Assembly (NCBI GenBank): GCA_024867545.1
Contig: JANFNE010000011.1
Coordinates: forward strand, 1,302,001-1,366,000
Direction: 5' to 3'
Source of the DNA: Phytopythium helicoides
Taxonomy: Eukaryota > Oomycota > Peronosporomycetes > Pythiales > Pythiaceae
DNA length: 64,000 nt
The notes beneath the pieces were generated by a model. The model saw only the letters and a program-made list of their open reading frames with translations. It did no database searches and was not told where the DNA came from. Below are positions 1 to 11,701 of this stretch, one piece after another. Numbering within the stretch: the stretch's first letter is position 1; each line of letters begins with the position of its first letter. A program made the position numbers and the translations under genes.

Positions 1-388
1 CGCAAAGCGCTGACAAGCCAGATATTGCAAGTATGCGTGCGCTTGAGCCCGGTAGCGTGGGAATGAGAAGTCGAGCTTGATGAGTGATGGAGAATTCAAC
101 GACGGTAACGAATATAATAGTCCGAACAAAGAATGGCACTGCGAAGTTAACACCAAGTTGCGGGTCATTCAAAGGGATGCATTCAAGTGCAAGTGAAGTA
201 AGCAGACATGGTATTGGTGTGAGTGCGAGCACAATAATAGCGTGCCACGGAGTCAAGTTATCATGATAAGCCTTCAGTTGCATTAGGCGCTCGATGGAGT
301 ATTGGCCATGGAGCTCGACCTGCACACTCTTCCACAGAGCCGAAACTCGCAACTTGCAAGATCGAGCAATCTCTGAAGTCGTCTGCAT
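1..388 (-). CDS. Multi-pass membrane protein, family copy 1 (partial, runs off left edge)
   Basis: Only the first 129 codons are inside the window. The ATG at 388 opens a frame with no stop to base 1. It contains the segment VQVELHGQYSIERL, a following LTPIPCL and an ECIPLNDP block, which align position by position with the two complete copies at 526-2330 and 2417-4201. Hydrophobic stretches after residue 50 look like membrane segments. It is transcribed away from copy 2, leaving a 137-bp divergent intergenic region. Function is unknown. That it belongs to the family is clear from the sequence; the start is the first in-frame ATG before the conserved block. Confidence 0.7.
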   Translation of the reverse strand, partial: MQTTSEIARSCKLRVSALWKSVQVELHGQYSIERLMQLKAYHDNLTPWHAIIVLALTPIPCLLTSLALECIPLNDPQLGVNFAVPFFVRTIIFVTVVEFSITHQARLLIPTLPGSSARILAISGLSALC

Positions 389-525
389 CAAATTGCGACA
401 CTGTCAGCAAAGTCTCAAGCAAGTGTGGGATCATTTGAAGCGGTTGTGTCTGAAAATAACCTGGCCTCCACCCTTGACGAAATCACACAAAGAACTTATT
501 ACTCTTTAAGCTCACAACTACATTG

Positions 526-2330
526 ATGCCCCCCGCTCTTTGTGTCCGAGTTTGTCAAGTGTGGAAGGCTGCCCAGGTCGAGCTGCAAGGTGCATACTCC
601 ATTGATAGACTCTTTCGCGCTCGCGGATACTGCAGACAAACGTCTGTGGCTCAAAGTTTTGTCGTTCTTGCACTAACTCCGATTCCATGTCTATTCGTCT
701 CACTCTCAATTGAATGTATCCCTCTGCAAGACCCCAAACTTGGAGCCGACTTGATATCGCTCTTCTGGTTACGGGCGTTCCTTGTCACTCAAATCTGCGC
801 TTTTCTCGCCCTCCTTCTTTGCTGCTACTTGATTCCGTCTTTACCGACTTCTGTCTTGCATTTATTGATAACAGCAAGTGTAGCGGCACTTTGTACTATT
901 CCAACCGTTTATGTTATCTCAACAATGGTCGGATTTCCAGTTCCATTTACGCTACTACTAGGGTCCCCGGTCAATTCTGCTGTGCTAATTATCAGTGGCT
1001 GGATCATGTGGGGACGATACATTATGCACAATCCCGACGCGCGAAAAGATCTCATCAATTACGTGCTCATCATCGCAACCCAGCTCCTGATGATTTACGC
1101 CTATCCAGCTTACACGTTTGTCTTTGGGCGCTTGTCAGGTCTACGTCAAGTACTCTTTACGGCCTTGCTCCCCGTCATCAAACTGGTCGCCAAAAACTGG
1201 ATTAGCTACCTGTATCAAGACAAGCATGACCTCAAGTCAGACATGGTAGTGCTAAATGTCGACGTGTACCACTCCATCTTTGTTTCTTGGTGCATGAATG
1301 GACGGTCCTCTATCTTTTCAACAATGCTGTTGATGTCAATGGATTTAGTAGAGGCCTTGGTCTCTCTCCATGATATTAGAGGACTTTTTGGACGCCTAGA
1401 ATCAGCTCTAGAGAGATCGGGATTCAATCAGTTTCACTGTCGGCCTCGAAGGAGAAATCGGGGCAGAATGAACACGCCTAATGACGACCAAATCTCAGTT
1501 CTAGACCTCGCAATGGCATTTTGGGAAGTCGAGAAAAGTGCACCAAATTTTTTAGAGCAAAGTAATGCTCTAATTCAATTTCCTTTCGGATACCGTTCAA
1601 CTACAGTTTTACCATTAGATAGTCCGAAAACAATATTCTCAGCACGTGGTTCCAAGCTTGGCAGCCACACACCGCAACGAAATCGTACTTTTTCTCCAAT
1701 AATAATACCTGTAGCCTTTACCACACTTCGCAAGGGCAGCACCTTTCGAGATTTACCATTCAACCGTTCGCTGTCCCGCCATGCTATAGTTCCAGCCAAG
1801 TTGCTTCAAGATGTTGTCAGCCGTATGTCAGCAGCAGATAGGCGTCAATGCCTGGATTTTGCTTTACGATTGTTACACTTGTCAGAATTTCTCCTGCTGA
1901 TCGAGTTTGTTGAGGTGATAATTCCAACAATCTACGGTAAGAAGTAAAAGAATGCGAAGAAGTCGTAGAGTTGTCCTAACACTTTTAAATGATGACGTAC
2001 ACAGGTGTATATCTCGCAGCCATTTACTATCTACCAAATCGAGCATATTTCGATACCATCCGTGATCTTAATGACAACGAGTTACGAAGCGACCTAGCGA
2101 ATGTCGCAATTTATGCGCTGCTGGAGTTGCTATCACTTTTGGCGCTCATGCACGTCCTACAGCAGAAGTTGGGCATCGCACCAGTCAAGCAGCTTGCATT
2201 TGTGTTGGAATCGCAGTGGCAGTTGGCTCAAACGAAGCTCGTTCTTTGGGTCACGTTTGCAGTGCAGTCTCGGTTAGAGCACTTTGGCACAGACTTCACG
2301 TTTCGATTCAACTGGTTGTCGAGATCATAA
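526..2330 (+). CDS. Multi-pass membrane protein, family copy 2
   Basis: Unrecognised integral membrane protein of 578 residues in two exons, 526-1936 and 2005-2330. The 68-nt intron (GT..AG) splits a Gly codon after the sequence IIPTIY. The first half carries about six to seven hydrophobic spans, for example residues 40-60, 85-110 and 120-145. The centre (about residues 285-420) is hydrophilic and poorly conserved between copies, and the C-terminal exon adds one or two more spans. A conserved YHSIFVSWCMN block follows the transmembrane half. It is convergent with its paralog at 2417-4201, with 86 bp between the stop codons. No known transporter or receptor signature was seen, so no function is assigned. 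Confidence 0.8.
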
Positions 2331-2416
2331 TATAGTTGAAGTAAACATCGAACCATTTCTATAATGAAACAATGACATGTACATTTCTATCTTTGTTTAT
2401 CTCACCAACTGCATCA

Positions 2417-4201
2417 CTACAACCACTTGAACTGGAATGAAAAATCTGTGCCAAAGTGCTCCAAGCGGGACTGCACCGCAAACGTCACCCATAGCACAAG
2501 CTTCGATTGAACCATCTGCCACTGTGAATCGAGTACGAATGCAAGCTGTTTGAGAGGTGCCACCCCTAATTTTCGATGCAGGAAAAACATGAGCGTCAGC
2601 AATGACATCATCTCTAGCAATACGTAAATCGCAACATTGATGAGATCGCTTTGTAGCTTGCTGTCATCAAGTTCACGAATCGTATCAAAGTATTCTCGAT
2701 TCGGAAGGTAGTAAACTGCTGAGAGATACACACCTGTGAATATTCATACAAAATAGTCAGAAAAAAAAAAACACCAGCAATACTTGAAAATATACTTATA
2801 CGTGCAGTAGATTGAAGGAATGATCACCTCAGTAAACTCAATTAGCAGAAGAAACTCTGACAAATGGAAAAGCTTCAAGACGAGGCGAAGGCATTCGTGG
2901 CGATGTTTTGTGAGCATGCACGCAGCAGTACAGTGAGCGCTATTAATCGGGGGCTTAGCACCAATAGCAATAGCGCTACTGGACGACATATCGGTTGTGC
3001 CTGGACTCATAAGCAACAATTGCACTGTTGGTTGTATGCTCGAAAAAGTCCTTGAACGCGATATGACTGCTGTTTGGTGAGTAGAAGTGGTGTGAAGTTG
3101 CAGCAGTGGGCTTGAGGGATATCTTGCTGGGGACTGCACGTCTGAATTTTTCCGTACAGAGGAATTTTCGCATTTGATAACATCAACTTCCCACAATGCT
3201 ATCGCTAAGTCGATCCTAGAGATTGGACTGCATGGCACAGGAACGATTGGATATACTTTACGGAATCGAGCGGTTGTTGAGTCCGTCTTGCAACCTTCCT
3301 CCTTCATTGACCCAGAAATCACGTCAATTCGCCTTAACACAGCGGTGACATCATGCAAAGCGACCAATCCCTCCGCAACATCCATCGCCATCAACAAGCT
3401 CGTTGAGTATGTAGAAGTTCTGCTGTTCATGCACCACGACACAAATATCGAGTGATAAGCATCCGCATTGAACACAATCATGTCTGATTTGAGGTCAGGC
3501 TTATCACGAAATAGGTAGCTGATCCAATTCTTGGTGACAAGTTTGATACCAGGAAGTAACATTGTGAACAGAATTTGGTGGACGCCAGATAACCTCACAA
3601 ATATAAATGTATATGCTGGGTAAACGTACGTCATGGTAACTTGAATACACACGACAATCAGATAGTTGAGCAATTCGCGTCGTTTGTCGCTGTTCTGGCG
3701 AAAATAAGCTCCCCACATCGCCCAAAAACACAACCCAAGGAGCACGGAAGAAATCGGTGAGCCGAGGAGCAACGTGAATGGCAGTGGGAACCCAATGACC
3801 GTCGACATAGCGTACACTGATCCCACAGCACCAAGAGCAGCGACGCAAGAAGATGCAATCATGAGCGTGATCGAAGTTGGCAATGTCGGCAGGAGGTACC
3901 TGCACTGAAAGAGAACAAGGAAGTCGACAATCTGGGTGACGAAGAACGCACGCGTGTAGAACGGGAGCGAGTATTGCATCGACGGACCCAAGCTTGGATC
4001 TTTCAGAGGGATGCACTCGATCGCCAACGACACCAGGAGACTCGGCAGTGGTGTCGCCAACAGCACGAGTACACATCGAGCCGTGGAGGCATCCAAGCTG
4101 TACGCTCTAACGCGGTAGAGCCTCTCGACGGAGTATTGTCCCTGCAGCTCGACCTGCGCCGCTCTCCACGCGTCCACAGCTCGTGCAAACCACTTGGGCA
4201 T
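2417..4201 (-). CDS. Multi-pass membrane protein, family copy 3
   Basis: Paralog of the gene at 526-2330 in inverted orientation; 570 residues in exons 4201-2806 and 2733-2417. The ATG at 4201 is chosen because the residues after it (WRAAQVELQGQYS) match the start of copy 2. The intron is at exactly the same place and phase as in copy 2, but its donor reads T|GCACGT, so it is a GC-AG intron if the gene is functional; the acceptor is a normal CACAG. The sequence upstream of 4201 is open but not conserved, so it is probably 5' leader. Hydrophobic profile, the YHSIFVSWCMN block and the ending QSRLEHFGTDF are shared with copy 2. Function unknown. Confidence 0.75.
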
Positions 4202-4468
4202 GACCGTCACCGCACCGCAAACGCCGCTCCCTGCAAACAAGTCTCCGCTGCCATCATCGCGTCCAAAATAGCGGCCCTGATTACACCTGTCTAGGTTTTG
4301 ACCTTGATGACGTACGCACGAAAGGTTTAATCCGCGCCAATTCTTGTGGAGCGTGACGTCAGCGGCCACACCCACTTGGCCAGCAGCTCGCCGCCGCTAC
4401 TCGCCGCCGCCGCGCAGCGCTCAGCTCCGCCCAGTCGTCAGTTGGCAGCCCACGGCCGAGTCGCAGCC

Positions 4469-6404
4469 ATGAACCGCGTGCTGGAGAAGGTTTTCCCGTC
4501 GTTTTCGCGCCACGCGCGGCCGCGCGGCTACTACTCGTTCCCGGAGGTGCGCGAGTCTCGAGTGGCGGGGAGTGGGGCGATTGGATGCTGACGACGCGGC
4601 TCTCGGTGGTGCGGACGCAGGGGTCGAGCGCCAGCAGCTTCTCGTTCCGAGTCGAGTACCAAGGCGAGCGGGAGGTCGAGGACGGACGAGTGATTCTGTT
4701 CCTGGGACACAAGGCCGGGGACGAGCCGCGGCTCGAGGCGTTCGACCTGGAGGCGCCGCTGCCGCTTTTCGCCAAGGATGTCGTGAGTAGGGAAGCTTGA
4801 GCTGGTGAAGGGATGGGAAGCTGACGACGAGCGGATGCGTGCACGCAGACCAACGTCCGACCAGGAGACGTGATTGAGTTTGACAGCACTGAGTTCACGA
4901 CGCCGTCGGCGCTCGCGTTTGTGCCTGAGAACCTCAGCCACTTCAAGTCGGAGCTGTACGCTCAAGCGCTGATTAATCTGAGTGCGTGGACGTCACCTCC
5001 TGGCTTTGAGAGTTCGCCACTAACTCGGGTTTTGCGCGACTGCAGATACCGACGACCCCGACGCCAACACGTGCGTGGGAAACGTGTACAGTGCGCCAGT
5101 CCAGATCAAGTTCGACGACACAAACACGACCAAGGAAGCAATCATCGTCGCTGACAAGGTACCGTTCAATTCAGCTCGCGCAAAGATTTGTAGCGTGCTC
5201 ACGTCAACCCACAATCTCCAGGTTATTGTCGACGAGATGAAGCTGGAGACGTCCGAGTGGATGGAGCACGTCTCGATGAAAAGCGAGCTACTGAGCGAGT
5301 ACCACGGCAAGGATGTGCACATGATGGCGTCTGTCGTGCTGCCGAAGGGCTACCAAAGTGGCAAGGAGGCGGGGATCAAGTACCCCGTGGTGTACTATAT
5401 CGAGGGCTTCACAGGCACGGAGTCATACGCGACCCGAGCGCAGGCGTTCCTTTCGTCCGAAATGGGAGATGAGTGGAAGGCTGGGCGGTGGCCGACACCG
5501 ATGATTCGTGTGACGCTCGGCTCGCGATTCAAGTTTGGCCACACTTCATTTGCTGACACAGAGGTGAATGGTCCATGGGGAACGGCGCTTGTCTCCGAAT
5601 TCATCCCATTCCTAGAGAGCAAGTTCGCAACAGTCAGCGCTGCAAGCGGACGCTTTTTGCACGGCCACTCTTCTGGCGGTTGGTCAACGCTGTGGCTGCA
5701 ACTACAGTTTCCAGACTTTTTCGGAGGTACGTGGAGCTCAGCTCCCGATCCAGTCGACTTTTCCAAGTTTCAGGTTGTCAACATCTACGAGGCCGACAAC
5801 ATGTACTGGGATCCCAACGGGTTCCCATACCCGACAAGTCGTAGCAACGGCAAGGTCGAGTGCACAAACCGGGACGAAAACTTGCTGGAACGCGTGTACG
5901 GCCGCGGCAATGGCGGTCAATGGGACGCATTCGTAAGTATCTTTTGTCGGCTGCACTGATGATGTCATGATTTCTGAGCTTGCTTTCATTACATTGCAGA
6001 CTGCGCTGTTCAGTCCTCGTGATGCCGACGGGATGCCGATTCCGCTGTTCGACAAGGTGTCCGGCAAGATCAACCATGCCATTGCTCAGTACTGGGCTCG
6101 CTACGACATTTGCAAGTTCGTTTCCAGCCACCCAGAACTGTTGACCACCAAGTTGCGAGGCAAGGTGCACGTCATCTGCGGGTTTGAGGACACATACTAC
6201 CTGAATGGCGCGTGCGAATCGCTGCAGCAGCTCGTGGGGCGGAAACAACCCAAGTCAGACGACGAAAGTGTGGCCGTACCAAGTTACGTTGACATGGTAC
6301 CTGGCGACCACACCAACATCCGCAGCCGCGAGCACTACAACACCGTGTACCAGGAGATCGCGGCGACCTTCAAGCTGGGCCAGCCGCAGCAGCAGTTCAA
6401 GTAG
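4469..6404 (+). CDS. Putative esterase (PF00756-like alpha/beta hydrolase)
   Basis: Six exons: 4469-4546, 4621-4782,4849-4981, 5046-5158, 5222-5932 and 6000-6404, giving 533 residues. All junctions are GT..AG and keep frame. The C-terminal half is an alpha/beta hydrolase of the esterase D/enterochelin-esterase type: the nucleophile elbow is GHSSGGWS, preceded by the typical block KYPVVYYIEGFTG and followed by a late GDHTN that may supply the His. The N-terminal third is a beta-rich region that may act as a binding module. No signal peptide is visible, so a cytosolic enzyme is likely; the ester substrate is unknown. The fourth intron (5159-5221, 63 nt) has no stop and is a multiple of three, so a retained-intron isoform is possible. 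Confidence 0.8.
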
Positions 6405-6623
6405 AAACAGCGGTAGGCAGCAGCTGATGCGGCATGTGACGGGCGCCATGAGTGTCAAAACGCTCTGTTTGAATATCGACCAATGAGGATCCTTAAAAGT
6501 GGTCGAAAGCATGCTTTCCACCAATCGACATCCGCGTTCGTCCTTCTTTTCAGCGAATCGGCGCGAGGTGACGGCGGCGGCAAGCCACGATCGCCACTCG
6601 ATCACTGCCGAGAAGCCTGCAAG

Positions 6624-7781
6624 ATGTCGCTGCTCGTGGACCGCACGCAGTCGAACGCCGTGAACCTGCAGGTGCTCAAGCGCCAGGACGACGCGGTGAT
6701 GGAGATCGTGGACACGGCCAGCCACGTCGTCATGTACGAGTTCGACCAGGACGGCCAGTCGTGGGTGCGTGCGTGCGTGCGGCGCGGGTGGAAGGCTCGG
6801 GGAGGCAAACTAACGCTCGCGAGCAGAAGCGCAAGGAGGTGGAGGGCTGTCTGTTCGTGGTCAAGCGCTTCTCGGCGCCGCGCTTCCAGATCAGCATCAG
6901 CAACCGCCTCAACACCACCAACATGACGCTCGCGGTGGACGAGCGCCTCGAGGTGGACGCGGTCGACTCGTTCATGATCCTGCGCTCCCCCGATGCGGTG
7001 CGTGCGCGTCGCGGTGCGACGGCTCGAGGCCGCGGAGCTGACGCTGTGCTCGCCTGCAGTCGTACGCCACGGGATTCGCCATCTACGGCGCGTGGTTCTT
7101 CCCCGAGGAGGATCGCGAGCGCATCCGAGCGCTCCTGACACGGTGCGACTGCGTCTTGATTATGAAGTCCGAGCTGCTGCAGCTATCTGACGTTGGAGAT
7201 GCAGCCTGATCCAATCCACAAAGGATACGCAGCAGACACAGCCGCCGCTGCCGCCGAGCGGCGCGCAGGCAGCCAAGACGGTCAAGCAGCACCCCAAGCC
7301 GCAGCTCCAACCGACACAAGCGACGCAGCCCGCCCAGCAGCCTGCGCAGCAGGCTCAGCAGCAGCAGCAGCAGCAGCAGGCGCCTAAGGTGGAGAAGTCT
7401 CGTAGCCGCTCGCGGTCGCGTAACAAGCGCGAGAAGCAGGCGACGCCGACAAAGATCCTGCAGCGTCCTGCCAACGACAGCGCCAACGGCACGAACACGG
7501 CCGTGAAGCCGGCCCAGGACTCGGGCATGATCCCGATCTCGCACGCGGACGGCGTCGAGGCCGGCCAGGCCATCCTCGGCATGATCTCGCAGAAGCAGGA
7601 GCCCGCTCACGCTCACACGCAGCCGCTGCTGGCGCCGACTGCACTGCAGCCCAAGCCCGCGGCGCAGCAGCCCGTGAGTAAGGAGCAGCTCAAGCAGACG
7701 CTCATCTCGCTGCTGGACGATGCGCAGTTCTTCGACCAGATCTACCATGCGTACGTGGACCGCGTGCACAAGCGCGCATAA
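6624..7781 (+). CDS. DCP1: mRNA-decapping enzyme 1 (DCP1)
   Basis: Activator of the decapping enzyme DCP2 in 5'-3' mRNA decay, expected in cytoplasmic P-bodies. Four exons (6624-6764, 6827-6997, 7060-7142, 7205-7781) give 323 residues. Residues 1-115 form the EVH1 domain: NLQVLKRQDD, VMEIVDTASHVVMYEF, the DVEG-like EVEGCLFVVKR and a conserved IYGAWFFPEEDRERI. The middle is disordered, rich in Gln and Pro, with a run of eight CAG codons near 7362 and an SRSRSR stretch. The last 40 residues (KEQLKQTLISLLDDAQFF) match the helical trimerisation domain of DCP1. The gene is followed 126 bp downstream by an unrelated DNA-repair gene on the same strand. Confidence 0.9.
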
Positions 7782-7906
7782 GTGTGAGCTCTCCGTGAAC
7801 TCAGCGGTGCTGCTCAGCCGCGTTGATGGACTCGACAATAAAGTGCTGGTGGTCTCACGCGTTCATTTGGCTATATACCTACCTCCGCCCACTTTCCCGG
7901 CGAGTA

Positions 7907-8848
7907 ATGAGCAGCAACCCGTTCACGCGCTTCGCGTTCGCCAAGCGCGAGCCCCAGGACGCCGCCGACAGCCACACCGCGAGCCCAGAGCCCGCCGCGT
8001 CTCCTAGAGCGCAGCGGGTGAAGCGCGAGCGCTCTGCGTCTCCAGCGGAGCGAGCGAAGCGCCCGCGACCAGTCGATGAGCGCGACAAGCGGCTGGAGCT
8101 GCTGCACGCGCTGCTGAAGGCGCGCGAGGGCATGACGACGCCCATCGACGAGTTCGGGACGCAGGCGTGCGTCTGGCCGGCGGCAGGAGCGAGCAGCCAG
8201 CGCTTCCAGCTGCTCGTGGCGGCGCTGCTGAGCGCGCAGACCAAGGACGAGATCACCTTCGCGGCCATGCGGCGGCTGCACGAGCACAGCAATGCGCTGG
8301 ACGCCAAGGAGCAGGGCAAGGAGGAGGACGAGCAGCCAGAGCAGCAGCAGGACCAGGGGCTGACGATCGAGAGCGTGCTCGCGACGCAAGAGAGCGAGCT
8401 GAGCGCGCTGCTGCAGCCCGTGGGCTTCTATCGACGCAAGGCGCAGCAGCTGCGGCGCGTGGCCGCCACGCTGCGCTCCCAGCACGCGGGCGACGTGCCG
8501 CAGTCGCTCGAGGAGCTGCAGGCGCTGCCGGGCGTGGGGCCGAAGATCGCGCGCGTGGTGCTGCTGCTCGCGTGGGACCGCGTGGACGGCATCATCGTCG
8601 ACACGCACGTGCACCGACTGGCCCAGCGATTCGGCTGGACGTCCGCGTCCAAGCGGGCGGAGACCTTAACGCCTGAAGACACGAGGCGGGAGCTCGAGGC
8701 GTGGCTGCCGCGAGAGCACTGGGGCGAGCTGTCACTGGCAGTCGTGGGCTTCGGGCAGTCCGTGTGCACTGCGCTGCGGCCCAAATGCGCCTCGTGTCCA
8801 ATCGCGCACCTGTGTCCGAGCGCGTTCACGGCCGGCAAGTCGTCCTAG
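7907..8848 (+). CDS. NTH1: Endonuclease III homolog (bifunctional DNA glycosylase/AP lyase)
   Basis: Removes oxidised pyrimidines in base-excision repair. Intronless, 313 residues. The first 70 residues are basic and disordered, as in eukaryotic NTH1, and may carry a nuclear or mitochondrial signal. The helix-hairpin-helix is LPGVGPKIARVV with the catalytic Lys, followed by the VDTHVHR loop with the catalytic Asp. The iron-sulphur cluster ligands are complete: C-x6-C-x2-C-x5-C near the C terminus. The ATG at 7907 is the one just before the basic leader; an earlier in-frame ATG at 7826 would add a tail with no sign of conservation. An acidic, Gln-rich insertion after the LLSAQTKD motif is unusual. 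Confidence 0.92.
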   Translation: MSSNPFTRFAFAKREPQDAADSHTASPEPAASPRAQRVKRERSASPAERAKRPRPVDERDKRLELLHALLKAREGMTTPIDEFGTQACVWPAAGASSQRFQLLVAALLSAQTKDEITFAAMRRLHEHSNALDAKEQGKEEDEQPEQQQDQGLTIESVLATQESELSALLQPVGFYRRKAQQLRRVAATLRSQHAGDVPQSLEELQALPGVGPKIARVVLLLAWDRVDGIIVDTHVHRLAQRFGWTSASKRAETLTPEDTRRELEAWLPREHWGELSLAVVGFGQSVCTALRPKCASCPIAHLCPSAFTAGKSS

Positions 8849-8954
8849 GAGTTGCCATGCACGCGTTTATTGCTTGAAAGTTAATGCGATCGATACAGAG
8901 GATGTCGGTGCGGGCCGTCACGACTCACGCAGCGTAGAGTTGGAGGGAGAGAGG

Positions 8955-9452
8955 TCACGCGTTCTGCACGGCCACCGCGAGTATCAGCAGCAGCGCGAGC
9001 GCGAGCGTGAGCCCGGCCATCCACGCGAGCGCGCGCTCCGTCATGTCCTCCAGCGGGTCGCTGCGGCGCTTGGACGGCACCGTCATGACGCCGGGCTTGT
9101 CTCCTCGCGGACTCGTCTTGGCCTTGAACGGCGCCGGGCCGGAGCGCGCGCCGAGGAAGCTCGCGGCGCTCGACAGCGACAGCACCCACCGACTCACGGC
9201 GCGCACGAACTTGGGCTCGACCGTCGTCATGCCCGCCAGCAATCCGCGCGCCTTGACCTCGCCCAGGTCGTCGTCGTCCTTGCGCCGGCGGCGCTTGCGG
9301 CGCGTGGCCCACGAGTCCGCGTCCGCGCCGAAGTCGTGCACGCTCGAGGGCGAGTGCAGCAGCAGCCCGCCCTCCTCCTCGTCGCTGGACGCGCCGGCGT
9401 CCATGAGCGGCTGGCGCAGCTTGGTCAGGCCGCCCTCGTCGTCCGAGAACAT
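8955..9452 (-). CDS. Small tail-anchored protein of unknown function
   Basis: Single-exon gene for 165 residues, convergent with the endonuclease III gene and divergent from the TPR-kelch gene (220-bp shared upstream region). The N terminus is acidic (DDEGG, SSDEEEGG), residues 50-60 are a basic run (RRKRRRRK) and the last 25 residues form one hydrophobic helix ending at VAVQNA. That layout suggests a tail-anchored membrane protein facing the cytosol. No family was recognised. Confidence 0.6.
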   Translation of the reverse strand: MFSDDEGGLTKLRQPLMDAGASSDEEEGGLLLHSPSSVHDFGADADSWATRRKRRRRKDDDDLGEVKARGLLAGMTTVEPKFVRAVSRWVLSLSSAASFLGARSGPAPFKAKTSPRGDKPGVMTVPSKRRSDPLEDMTERALAWMAGLTLALALLLILAVAVQNA

Positions 9453-9672
9453 GGCCGATCGGCGCGAAAATTCAGCGGCAGGCGCAGCAGGCGACGGCGC
9501 GTTCGGTGAGCCAAGTGCGCGCGCGTGGCGAGCGCTGCGGGCCGAGCTGTGAGCGCGCGAAGCGAGCGGGCGGGCGCGGCAGCCGCGACTTCTTCAAGGC
9601 CAGGAAGAACCAGAACACCGGAGATCTCGCCAACCACGGAGGGGATTGCGCAACCTTCGCGGGACACGCGAC

Positions 9673-11653
9673 ATGTTTCCGAGCGGTTGCACGAAGGTCG
9701 CGACAGGCGATTCCGAATCAGTAAACCCCATCAAACCCGACGGCAACATGGAGCAGCTGCAGGAGCAGCTCGCGCAGCTCTCGGCCGCGCAGGTGCGCGC
9801 GCTGCTGGCCGCCAGCGGCCACGCGGGGCTCGCAGGTGAAGAGAGCGATGCGGCGGCTGCAGGTGGCGCGACTGGCGAGAGCGGAGGCGGCGTGACGGCG
9901 GAGGAAGAGGCCGCGCGGTGGAAGGACGAGGGCAACGCGAGCTTCCGAGCTGGGAGGCTGCAGGACGCGCTGGCTGCGTACTCGCGGTGAGGCAGCTGCG
10001 TGGATTTGGGCGGCGGTGGACCGGTCAGGACTGATAGAGGTGGGGTAGGTGCGTGGAGCTGGACCCCGGGAACGCCGTGTGCCTGTCCAACAGAGCGGCG
10101 GCGCTGCTGAAGGTGCGTGGCGGACGCTGCTTGTGTTACCAACCTCGTGGAGCTGATGTTGTGGCGGCTAGCTGGAGCGGTACGAAGATGCGGTGAGGGA
10201 CTGTGGAGCCGCGATTCAGCTCGCGCCTTCGATTAAGGTGAGTCGGCATGGTTCTGAGAAGATGACAAGGCGGAGGCTCACGGTCGAGATGACATCAGCC
10301 GTACATGCGACGAGCGACAGCGTATATTGCTTTGGGCAAACTACTGCTGGCAGTTGATGACCTTGCAGCTGCGCTGAACTTTGAGCCGAGCAACAAAGAG
10401 TGCGCTGCTAAACTGGAGTCGATTGCTGCGCGAGCGTCAAGCGCCAACATATCCGAAGACCACATAGGTGACCGATCCAACTTGCGGCAAGCCTACATCC
10501 GGGCATGCATTGTGCGCTCAGTGCGCCATGGATGGAAGTTCTACGATGTGAAGGGTAATCCATCACCTGGGGCACTCAACGGCCACGCTCTCTTTAAAGG
10601 TCTGGACAAGAGGATCTATCTCTTTGGCGGGCGGTCTGTGCGTGACAACAAAGCCCAACTGTTTGTGCTCGACCCTAGTGACTATAGCTGGGATGCTGTG
10701 TCAACACAAGGGGGCACCCCAAGTTCTCGCGCCTGGCACACTGTTACTTTGATCGATGCTGCCACCGGAGCATTGTGCATCTATGGTGGCGTATCTTCGC
10801 AAGGCGAAGATCCGGCAGTGTACCTGCTGGTTCCTGACCAGTCAAACAGCGCTTCTCAACTCACCAAATGGAATTGGATCAAATCTCAGTGTGAGCTAGA
10901 CAAGAAACAAATCCCAGATGCGCGGTCTGGCCACGCTGCTGTTAGCTTGCCATCTACCGAGACATCTGGAACACAGGTCTTTGTGTTTGGTGGCCGGACT
11001 AGGAAAGGTGTGACCAACGCGATGTACAAGTTGTCGCTGCTCAGCTGCAGCGATGGCAGTATCAGGTGGGAACAAATTGATTGTCGAGACGGCATGTTTG
11101 CTCCTGCAGCTCGTGATGGACATTCAATGAATGAGATCAAGTTCCGCGGCGAGTCTTCATCGAAACTGATCGTATTCGGTGGCAACGGGCAAGAAAACGA
11201 TGCCAAAATGAACGATACTTGGGTGTATGATGCTGAGTGCAACACATGGGAGGAACTTGAGTGCACCGGAAAAATTCCGAACCCACGATCATACCACACA
11301 GCACATGTCATTGAGCACTGTTTAATCGTTATTGGTGGCCGCACAACAGACACCGAGGATTCTGCGATCTACGTCTTGGACACAGGTGCACAGGCGAAGT
11401 TGGCTTCGGTTTGTTGTGGTTTGCTGCTCACATCTCTCATATGATGGCGAATGTAGTTACTCGCGAGTGGTTTGAGGTTCCAGTGCCGGAAAGCCACCAG
11501 CTGACACCACGAGCATGGCACTCAAGCGTTCTGACCGATGCCGGAAGTGTCTTCTTGATGGGTGGAGGAACTTATCACGGACCCCTACGAGATTCCGCAA
11601 CCTTAGATCTGAGCTTTGCTTTGCGAACGCTGGGAGTAGGCGTTACCCGATAA
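9673..11653 (+). CDS. TPR and kelch-repeat protein
   Basis: Five exons (9673-9986, 10049-10112, 10172-10237, 10299-11385, 11457-11653), 575 residues. Residues about 80-190 are three tetratricopeptide motifs of the Hsp70/Hsp90 co-chaperone type (KDEGNASFRAGRLQDALAAY, NAVCLSNRAAALLK, PYMRRATAYIALGK). The rest is a kelch beta-propeller with repeated IYLFGG, LCIYGG, VFVFGG, LIVFGG and LIVIGG blades. This combination suggests a scaffold or substrate adaptor; the partner is unknown. Small exons 2 and 3 each hold a fraction of a TPR. An ATG at 9748 has a better context and would shorten the protein by 25 residues. Confidence 0.85.
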
Positions 11654-11701
11654 CAAGTATGGTTGAGCGAACGAAATTAATTGAGTGGCGCCTGGCATTT
11701 C

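Noticed and set aside
523..1205. Overlapping open frames inside the membrane-protein and other GC-rich genes
   Set aside because: They lie in other frames of well-supported exons and show no conserved features of their own.
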